Below, in pieces: positions 6,919-11,616 of a stretch of 11,616 nt of DNA (position 1 is the stretch's first letter; every line of letters begins with the position of its first letter). Below the pieces are notes generated by a model that had not been told where the DNA came from, ran no database searches, and saw only the letters and a program-made list of their open reading frames with translations. The DNA is taken from assembly GCA_964529265.1 (NCBI GenBank), contig CAZGVW010000197.1, forward strand, positions 1 through 11,616, given 5' to 3'. A program made the position numbers and the translations under genes. This DNA comes from CAZGVW01 sp964529265 (GTDB lineage Bacteria; Planctomycetota; Phycisphaerae; Phycisphaerales; UBA1924).

Positions 6919-7782
6919 TCAGGGACCACGCAGTTCGTAGTCCCACCGCCATCCGGGGTGGTCCAGCGGCGTTCGGGTGGATTCGACGTGCCCGTCGATG
7001 AACACGACGTTCATGTTCCCGGCATGCCGTTCGGAAGGCCACCAGTAGGCGCCGGTCGAGTACGGATCGCGGCGGTCATCGTTCACGGGCGGCGCAGAGG
7101 TGATCGCCGTGACATCTCGCTTGGCGGAAGCCTCGCCGTTGACGTCCCACGCGAGCGGAACTGCGCCCTCGGCCAGAATGTCGCTGGTGAGGTAGACAGG
7201 CCACAGGCCAAAGCGGCCCGGGGGGCCGGTGAAGCCGGAACGGTGCAGGCGCGCGTTAAAGGAGTAAGAAATCGTTCTGGGCGTCTGAATCGCGCCGGAA
7301 ACGCAAAATGTCTCCGGTCGGAGCACCAGATCGCCCTCAACCGCGGCGCAGCGCATCGGATCGAGCCCGTTTTCATCGCTCAGGCGGGGCCAATCGGCCG
7401 GTCCGTGCGTCTGGCCCCAGCGCCAGAACTCCGCGGTTCCGTACTGGCTGTCAATAAATGTCTCCAACCGGAAGCGATTTCGCATGCCCGAGTCGCGGCC
7501 GCGCCAGCCGTGGAGTTCCTCATCCGCATAGACGGCGAAGTCCATGGCGACGCTGCGGAGAGACATCTGGCACCGAAAGCCGCGGGACATGCCAAGGGCG
7601 CCGACGATGGCCGGAAGCATGAACGAGAGCAGGACAGCGATAATTCCAAGCGTGATCAGCGTCTCGATGAGCGTGAATCCGGCAGCCAACCCCGGCCGGT
7701 GAGACCGGCTGAGCCACGGCGCCGATCGCGTTCGGGGTGCGAGAATCGCGCCCGAGCGCGTGCTCGAGGTCCTCGTGGTCAT
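6919..7782 (-). CDS. Prepilin-like protein with N-methylation motif and H-x9-DG C-terminus
   Basis: The 287-residue protein carries a type IV prepilin (pseudopilin-like) segment. The processing site is AAG|FTLIE with G35, F36 and E40 (the +5 glutamate), followed by a hydrophobic helix TLITLGIIAVLLSFMLPAIV (41-60). A prepilin peptidase would cut after G35. The C-terminus has HAGNMNVVFIDGHVES, an exact H-x9-D-G motif typical of the large planctomycete families of prepilin-like proteins (DUF1559 and relatives). The body between is not recognised. The leader of 35 residues is long and rich in Arg, Ser and Thr. The ATG at 7782 has GGAGG only 4 nt upstream (7787-7791), a short spacing, so a start further in is possible. 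A much longer upstream frame is antisense to the beta-propeller gene and was discarded. It is the first gene of the four-gene minus-strand operon, ending 10 nt before the kinase start. It may be a surface fibre subunit or a secretion-system pseudopilin. Confidence 0.87.
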   Translation of the reverse strand: MTTRTSSTRSGAILAPRTRSAPWLSRSHRPGLAAGFTLIETLITLGIIAVLLSFMLPAIVGALGMSRGFRCQMSLRSVAMDFAVYADEELHGWRGRDSGMRNRFRLETFIDSQYGTAEFWRWGQTHGPADWPRLSDENGLDPMRCAAVEGDLVLRPETFCVSGAIQTPRTISYSFNARLHRSGFTGPPGRFGLWPVYLTSDILAEGAVPLAWDVNGEASAKRDVTAITSAPPVNDDRRDPYSTGAYWWPSERHAGNMNVVFIDGHVESTRTPLDHPGWRWDYELRGP

Positions 7783-7816
7783 CCCGCCTCCAAAGGGGGC
7801 GGGAAGGCGCTGCGCC

Positions 7817-7859
7817 ACATTGAGGGACGCCGAGAGCCCTCCCTCTGAGTCCCCAATGT
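7817..7859. repeat. Inverted repeat upstream of the prepilin/two-component operon
   Basis: ACATTGAGGGA (7817-7827) pairs with TCCCCAATGT (7850-7859) over 10 bp with a single bulged A at 7823. The 22-nt loop can extend the hairpin through AGAG/CTCT. It lies 35-77 nt upstream of the prepilin ATG, so it may be a leader hairpin or an operator for that operon. Confidence 0.45.
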
Positions 7860-7884
7860 ACGGTGGAACCGGCCCCTCACACAA
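7855..7884 (-). promoter_or_regulatory. Possible -35/-10 promoter for the four-gene minus-strand operon
   Basis: On the minus strand TTGTGT (7884-7879) and TACATT (7860-7855) are separated by 18 nt, with the -10 matching four of six consensus bases. The start would be near 7848, leaving a leader of about 66 nt. The spacer contains GGTGGAA (7862-7868 on the plus strand), the same heptamer that forms the left arm of the palindrome at 7933-7948, which would allow feedback control. The promoter match itself is weak. Confidence 0.22.
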
Positions 7885-7932
7885 GCCTAAACCGGCGAGC
7901 GGGGGCCGGCAGGAACAGGGTTGGGGCCGCAT

Positions 7933-8015
7933 GGTGGAAACTTCCGCCTGCTTTGAGGCCGAACGGTGGAGGCCTGCCGGGCGAAGACGGGGCTGCAGGG
8001 TGCGAAACTTCCGCC
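7933..8015 (+). promoter_or_regulatory. Paired GAAACTTCCGCC sites, candidate enhancer (UAS) for the divergent gene
   Basis: The 12-mer GAAACTTCCGCC occurs twice, at 7937-7948 and 8004-8015, 67 bp apart. The first copy lies in a near-perfect palindrome GGTGGAA-AC-TTCCGCC (7933-7948; 6 of 7 arm positions match). The second reads GGTGCGAAACTTCCGCC (7999-8015), with one extra base in the left arm. Further GGTGGA hexamers occur at 7862 and 7965. The pair sits about 95 and 160 bp upstream of the start predicted from the -24/-12 element at 8079-8095, the normal range for sites bound by sigma-54 activators. That the activator encoded at 3899-5419 binds them is inference. Confidence 0.5.
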
Positions 8016-8078
8016 GCGACAGGCGAGGACCGGCCGGGCCGAGCCCGTCAGGAGCCGCGCGGCCGGCCTGTCCGGTCG

Positions 8079-8095
8079 TGGCGCAGCGGTTGCAT
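8079..8095 (+). promoter_or_regulatory. Candidate sigma-54 (-24/-12) promoter of the beta-propeller/cytochrome gene
   Basis: TGGCGCAGCGGTTGCAT matches the TGGCACG-N4-TTGCA pattern. The invariant GG (8080-8081) and GC (8092-8093) are exactly ten bases apart, and TTGCA is complete. Two bases of the -24 box differ. Transcription would start near 8105, leaving a leader of about 42 nt that contains the ribosome site at 8134-8140. The presence of a sigma-54 activator gene in the adjacent divergent operon supports the call. No other promoter of this quality was noticed in the spacer. Confidence 0.58.
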
Positions 8096-8146
8096 CCGAG
8101 AATCTCGATCATGAGAGCGCGCCCACGCGGCGCGGGGAGGCCGGTC

Positions 8147-11100
8147 ATGCGCACCATCGAGGCATCGTTTGGGGTGTTGGCTGTGGGTCTGTGCATCGCA
8201 GCGGCGGCGATCGCAGGGGGGTCGGGCGCGACGGGACGGGTGGGAGCGGGGGCGGCGGGCCTGCGCGCGAGCGTCGCGGCGGCGCCGGGGCACCCGACGC
8301 CGGCGGACCTTGCGGGAGCACAGCCGCGGGGTGGGGAAGGCCTCCCCGACCCCGACCTCGCGCCGGACGATCCGCCCGATTCGCCGCTCGTGAAGGGAGC
8401 GTTCGTCAACTTTGAGAGCCCTGCGGTGAAGCCGGTTGTGGTGAACGCCGCGGGTGATCGCGTGTTCGTGGCGAACACGCCGAACAACACGGTCGTGGTG
8501 TTCGACACGTCCGGCGATGCGCCGGTTGTGATCGAGGAGATTCCAGTGGGGCTCGATCCCGTTGCCCTTGCGCTGCGGCCGGGGGCGGGTGATGCGGAAC
8601 TCTGGGTAGCGAACCGGTTGTCCGACAATGTGAACGTGATTGACCTGAGCCTTGGGCGCATCGTGGCGGTGATTCCGGTCGGCGACGAGCCGGGAACCAT
8701 CGTGTTCGATGACGAAGGCGCGTATGCCTTCGTCGTCACGGAAGGGCCGCCGCTGCCGGAGGCGGGAGACCCGATCCGCGAGCAGAGCGGGCTGGTTTCG
8801 ATCAACGCGGCGACGAAGCGCGTGGCGGGGCGGCACGTGCTCGATCTGAACGCGGCGCGCGGCGCCGTGTACGACTCCGCGACGAACACGGTGATCGTGG
8901 CGGCGCTGCTCTCGGGCAACAACACGACGATCGCCGGGGCCCCTGTCGTGGTGGACGTGTTCGACGACCCGGACGATCCGGGCGCCGGCGTGTCAACCGT
9001 GCTGGCGGTGAACCTGCTCATTCCGCAGGTGTTCAGCCTCACGGCGCCGATCTTCACCGCCGGGCAGGCGAGCGGGCTCGGCGCATGGCCTGATCCGAGC
9101 GCTGTGCCGGAGGAGGGCGCGCCGCAGACGCTGCGCATCGTGCCGGACGCAGGTTCCGGCGGCGCGGGCGGCGACAACGCGTGGCGCGACATCGTGGAGG
9201 CCATTTCGGACGGCGCCGGCGGGCCCGACCCTGCGGTTGTGGCGCAGTTCGAGGCTGAGTTCCCGATCGTGGCGAACGCGGCGGAGGTGTTCGCCGAGAT
9301 CATCAACGACGTGAAGGACGTCGCGGATCATGACCTGGAGATCGTGGACGTCTCCGACCCCGCAGCGATGTCGCGCGTGAAGGTGATCGGCGGTGCAGGC
9401 ACGACCTTGACCGATCTCGCGCTCGATCAGCGCACGGGCGATCTCTACATCGCGGCGATGGAGGCGAGGAACGTCGATCGGCTGGAGCCGAACATCCGCG
9501 GCGTGTTCATGGATCATGTCCTGACGGCCGTGCGCGGCGCCCAATCCGGCGCACCGGTGGTCGAGCGATACGACCTGAACGCGGATGTGCCGGGGTTTTC
9601 GAACCCCTCGGCCTTCAACGCGGAGGCGCATGTTCTGGCGGTCTCGAACCCGATCGCAGTCGCGGTGACGGGAGATGGCCGGCACGCGTTGACGCTGGCG
9701 CTGGGCGCCGATCGTCTCGCGGCGGTGGAGACGGGCACGGGCCGGGTCGCCGGGCGTGTTGACGTGGGGCGTGGGCCGCGCGGGCTGGCGATCGACGACG
9801 ATCGCGGGCGCGCCTACGTGCTGAACCGGACCGACCATTCGCTGAGCGTCGTGAACATCGCCAACCCGGCGGGGATGGAGGTGATCGCGACGGCGCCGAT
9901 CTTCAACCCCGAGCCCGCGGACGTGCGCGACGGACGCGATTTCCTCTACAGCACACGGTTCTCCAATCTCAACCGCACCTCATGCGCCAGTTGTCACATC
10001 GATGCGCGGCTGGACGGCCTGGCGTGGGACCTCGGCGACCACCAGAAGCAGACGCTGAACGAAACGCCGCACATCCCGGCCGACCTGTTCTCCGATCCCT
10101 GCGCGCAGGGCAACGGCGAGAACCACCCGGTCAAGGGGCCGATGGTCACGCAATCGCTCCAAGGACTCTCGGGGCACGAGCCGCTGCACTGGCGCGGCGA
10201 TCGGCCTCTGTTCGAGGACTTCAACCCGGCGTTCGATGGGCTCCTGGGCGGCGCGGAACTGAGCGACGAGCAGATGCTGGCGTTCCGGCGCTTCGTGATG
10301 TCGATCGCGTATCCGCCGAACCCGCACCGGAACCGCGACAACACGTTCAAGGACCCGGAGGCGGTTCAGGGCCGCGCGCTCCTCATCAATGCCTGCAATC
10401 GGTGTCATGAGTTCAGGCATGACGGCGCGCTCACGGTCAGCGACGAATGCCCGGACGTTCCGGGCGACTCGGCGTTCAACCTCTCGGGGCTCTTTGCGCA
10501 GGTGCAGCTGGTCCCGCAGTTGCGCGACCTGCGCAAGAAGTTCAACTTCGATCGCTACACGGGCTTCGGCCTGCTGCACGATGGCCGCGACGAGCGCGAG
10601 GACAACCCCGGCGTCGCGGAGAACTTCCTCGAGACGTTCTTCGCGTTCAACGAGACGCAGCAGGCCCGGGGCGCTGCGTTCCTCACGGCCTGGCAGAACA
10701 ATGTCATGCCGATCGTGGGCATGCAGACCCTGGCCGAGGCCCAGGCGCCGCCGCCGTCCGCGGCGCCCGATCAGCAACCGCCGCATCAGCCGGCGAATCC
10801 GATCAATATCACCGCGATCAACCTGATGATCGAGCAGAGCGCCCTCACACCGAGCCGGAACGACGTGGTGGCGAAGGGCAAGGTGAACGGTGAGCCGATG
10901 GGCTACTGGATGTTCTCCGCCTCCCCCACTCCTCTCTTCCGATCGACCGAGGGAACCGAGCACACGCTGTCGCAGTTGCTCGCGCTCGTGAGCGACGGCG
11001 CTTCCCTCGTGTTCACGGCTGTGCCGCCGAGGTCGGGCCGGCGGATCGGCGTCGATCAGGACAACGATTGCCTGGCCGACGGTCTCGATCCTGAGCCGCA

Positions 11101-11275
11101 GCATCCGCGGAAGCACGCGGACCTCAACGGCGACAACATCGTGAACAGCGCCGACCTGGCGCTGCTGCTCGGCCTGTGGGGCACGGCGACACCCGAGGCG
11201 GATCTGGATGACAGCGGCGCCGTGGGCGCAGGCGATCTTGCCGCGGCGCTCGGCATGTGGGGCGTGTGCCCCTAG
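8147..11275 (+). CDS. Exported YVTN beta-propeller / dihaem cytochrome c-like / dockerin fusion protein
   Basis: This 1042-residue protein has a signal peptide (MRTIEASF then a hydrophobic run to about 23, AIA|GG). Residues 85-600 are a YVTN/NHL-like beta-propeller: blade signatures include GDRVFVANTPNNTVVVFD near 103-120, ELWVANRLSDNVNVIDL near 151-167, and late blades near 500-580 (GRAYVLNRTDHSLSVVNI). The cytochrome part has C613-A-S-C-H617 and C750-N-R-C-H754. The context around the first motif (RTSCASCHIDARLDGLAWD) is usual for propeller-cytochrome fusions, and two haems suggest electron transfer or a MauG/peroxidase-like role outside the cytoplasm. A DQDNDCLADGLDPEP stretch precedes two dockerin-like loops (from D992: DLNGDNIVNSADL...LGLWG, then DLDDSGAVGAGDL...LGMWG), and the protein ends GVCP. 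The ATG at 8147 was chosen for GGGGAGG six nt upstream and the immediate signal peptide. The ATG at 8111 would sit only about six nt from the predicted transcript start. The substrate and redox partner are unknown. Confidence 0.9.
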   Translation: MRTIEASFGVLAVGLCIAAAAIAGGSGATGRVGAGAAGLRASVAAAPGHPTPADLAGAQPRGGEGLPDPDLAPDDPPDSPLVKGAFVNFESPAVKPVVVNAAGDRVFVANTPNNTVVVFDTSGDAPVVIEEIPVGLDPVALALRPGAGDAELWVANRLSDNVNVIDLSLGRIVAVIPVGDEPGTIVFDDEGAYAFVVTEGPPLPEAGDPIREQSGLVSINAATKRVAGRHVLDLNAARGAVYDSATNTVIVAALLSGNNTTIAGAPVVVDVFDDPDDPGAGVSTVLAVNLLIPQVFSLTAPIFTAGQASGLGAWPDPSAVPEEGAPQTLRIVPDAGSGGAGGDNAWRDIVEAISDGAGGPDPAVVAQFEAEFPIVANAAEVFAEIINDVKDVADHDLEIVDVSDPAAMSRVKVIGGAGTTLTDLALDQRTGDLYIAAMEARNVDRLEPNIRGVFMDHVLTAVRGAQSGAPVVERYDLNADVPGFSNPSAFNAEAHVLAVSNPIAVAVTGDGRHALTLALGADRLAAVETGTGRVAGRVDVGRGPRGLAIDDDRGRAYVLNRTDHSLSVVNIANPAGMEVIATAPIFNPEPADVRDGRDFLYSTRFSNLNRTSCASCHIDARLDGLAWDLGDHQKQTLNETPHIPADLFSDPCAQGNGENHPVKGPMVTQSLQGLSGHEPLHWRGDRPLFEDFNPAFDGLLGGAELSDEQMLAFRRFVMSIAYPPNPHRNRDNTFKDPEAVQGRALLINACNRCHEFRHDGALTVSDECPDVPGDSAFNLSGLFAQVQLVPQLRDLRKKFNFDRYTGFGLLHDGRDEREDNPGVAENFLETFFAFNETQQARGAAFLTAWQNNVMPIVGMQTLAEAQAPPPSAAPDQQPPHQPANPINITAINLMIEQSALTPSRNDVVAKGKVNGEPMGYWMFSASPTPLFRSTEGTEHTLSQLLALVSDGASLVFTAVPPRSGRRIGVDQDNDCLADGLDPEPQHPRKHADLNGDNIVNSADLALLLGLWGTATPEADLDDSGAVGAGDLAAALGMWGVCP

Positions 11276-11320
11276 GATCGCGGCTCACCAGCCGACGACG
11301 ACGGCGGTGGCGTCGTCGGC
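11259..11320 (+). terminator. Hairpins in the convergent 3' region, possible shared terminator
   Basis: GGGGC-GTGT-GCCCC (11259-11272) ends at the stop codon of the plus-strand gene. GCCGACGACG (11291-11300) and CGTCGTCGGC (11311-11320) form a perfect 10-bp inverted repeat with a 10-nt loop, 16 nt beyond that stop. Neither has a T-tract. The larger one lies within the last codons of the convergent phosphatase gene, so it may be a coding coincidence of the DD and VV codons. Confidence 0.3.
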
Positions 11321-11616
11321 GAGTTCGCCTGTTCCCGCGTGGCGCTCGACGGCGGCGAAGAGAGAGGAGACCACATCGTCTCCCGGCTCGAGGCCGGCGA
11401 GGCACGCCTCCACGCCGCGGAGGTCGAAAGGGTTGGTGCGGTCCTGGCCTGCGGGGCCCGCGGGTTGTTCGATCAACCCGTCGCTGACGATGAGGACGCG
11501 TTCCCCCTGCTGCATCGGGCGTGTGTGGGCCGTGTAGATCTCGTCATCGACCACGCCCACGAGCGCGCCCTCGCCTCGAAGGGATTCGACTCCGCCCTCG
11601 GGCTTGAGGAGCAGCG
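11285..11616 (-). CDS. PP2C/SpoIIE-type serine phosphatase, C-terminal end (partial, runs off right edge)
   Basis: The frame is open from the window edge to a TGA at 11287-11285, leaving 110 C-terminal residues. They show the end of a PP2C-like (SpoIIE/RsbU) fold. ALVGVVDDEIYTAHTRPMQQGE is the strand pair before the catalytic motif, VLIVSDGLIEQ contains the metal-binding Asp of the T/S-D-G-x-x-E motif, and LADDATAVVV near the end contains the second acidic pair of the D-D-x-T motif. Such enzymes dephosphorylate serine/threonine sites, often in anti-sigma antagonist switches or as outputs of receiver, PAS or HAMP proteins; the N-terminal sensory part is outside the window. The insert between the two motifs (QPAGPAGQDRTNPF) is ordinary for the family. 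It converges on the beta-propeller gene with a 9-nt gap, so it is not part of that transcription unit. Confidence 0.88.
   Translation of the reverse strand, partial: LLLKPEGGVESLRGEGALVGVVDDEIYTAHTRPMQQGERVLIVSDGLIEQPAGPAGQDRTNPFDLRGVEACLAGLEPGDDVVSSLFAAVERHAGTGELADDATAVVVGW

Noticed and set aside
7801..7817. Second sigma-54-like element on the minus strand, sharing TGGCGCAGCG with the plus-strand promoter
   Set aside because: The -12 position reads TC instead of GC, and transcription would start almost on the ribosome site of the prepilin gene; the shared 10-mer is probably chance.
7760..8146. Upstream extension of the propeller-cytochrome protein, including the ATG at 8111
   Set aside because: The extension would place residues before a clear signal peptide. 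The best ribosome site belongs to 8147, and 8111 lies about 6 nt from the predicted sigma-54 start.
8147..8224. Lipoprotein signal in the propeller-cytochrome protein (C16 in the hydrophobic run)
   Set aside because: The residues before Cys are V-G-L, so there is no small residue at -1 and the lipobox does not fit; a normal signal peptide with cleavage after AIA is preferred.
7783..9306. N-terminal extension of the prepilin-like protein by about 508 residues
   Set aside because: It is antisense to the beta-propeller gene, is low complexity (Ser/Thr/Pro), and would bury the prepilin motif in mid-protein.
9980..11116. 378-residue minus-strand open frame opposite the cytochrome region
   Set aside because: It is Arg/Glu/Val-rich with no recognisable domain; the plus strand carries both haem motifs.
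1..11616. Mobile element, CRISPR array, phage or toxin-antitoxin signs
   Set aside because: No transposase, integrase, regularly spaced repeats or small paired genes were seen; the tRNA gene shows no duplicated 3' end or adjacent integrase.

Overview
The window is a dense, very GC-rich bacterial segment that looks chromosomal. Three features point to a planctomycete, probably of the Phycisphaerae. Two secreted proteins end in dockerin-like D-L-N-G-D-G loops closed by L-G-x-W-G. One protein has an N-methylated prepilin start and a C-terminal H-x9-D-G motif. One secreted protein fuses a YVTN/NHL-type beta-propeller to c-type haem motifs. The taxon is inferred from protein style only; there is no rRNA or marker gene here.

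Left part (1-2336). A minus-strand gene runs off the left edge. It is the N-terminal half of a large SNF2-type helicase, with the SNF2-associated (DUF3670-type) domain visible and the motor domain outside the window. Next comes tRNA-Lys(UUU) on the minus strand. A short divergent spacer with a 9-bp inverted repeat separates it from plus-strand gmhA, a sedoheptulose-7-phosphate isomerase. The 3' end of gmhA overlaps the next convergent gene by 6 bp.

Middle (2331-7782, minus strand). Four genes are packed with overlapping or nearly touching ends, so they form one probable operon. In transcription order they are: a prepilin-like H-x9-DG protein, a membrane histidine kinase, an NtrC-type sigma-54 response regulator (GTG start inside the kinase gene), and a secreted protein with four dockerin-like calcium loops (start overlapping the regulator stop as ATGA).

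Divergent spacer (7783-8146, 364 nt). On the plus strand it carries a good match to a sigma-54 -24/-12 promoter. About 95 and 160 bp upstream of the predicted transcription start lie two copies of GAAACTTCCGCC, one of them in a near-perfect 16-bp palindrome. That is the usual layout of an enhancer-dependent promoter. Since the adjacent operon encodes an NtrC-type activator, the simplest model is that this two-component system controls the divergent gene.

Right part (8147-11616). The divergent gene encodes a 1042-residue exported protein: signal peptide, beta-propeller, two CxxCH haem sites and a C-terminal dockerin-like pair. Nine bases beyond its stop, and convergent to it, is the 3' end of a PP2C/SpoIIE-type serine phosphatase that runs off the right edge.

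Overall, the central and right parts look like a regulatory and cell-surface module: sensor kinase, sigma-54 activator, prepilin-like protein and two dockerin-bearing secreted proteins, one of them a probable dihaem protein. The linkage is inferred from gene order and promoter architecture. No IS element, CRISPR array, integrase or attachment site was seen.
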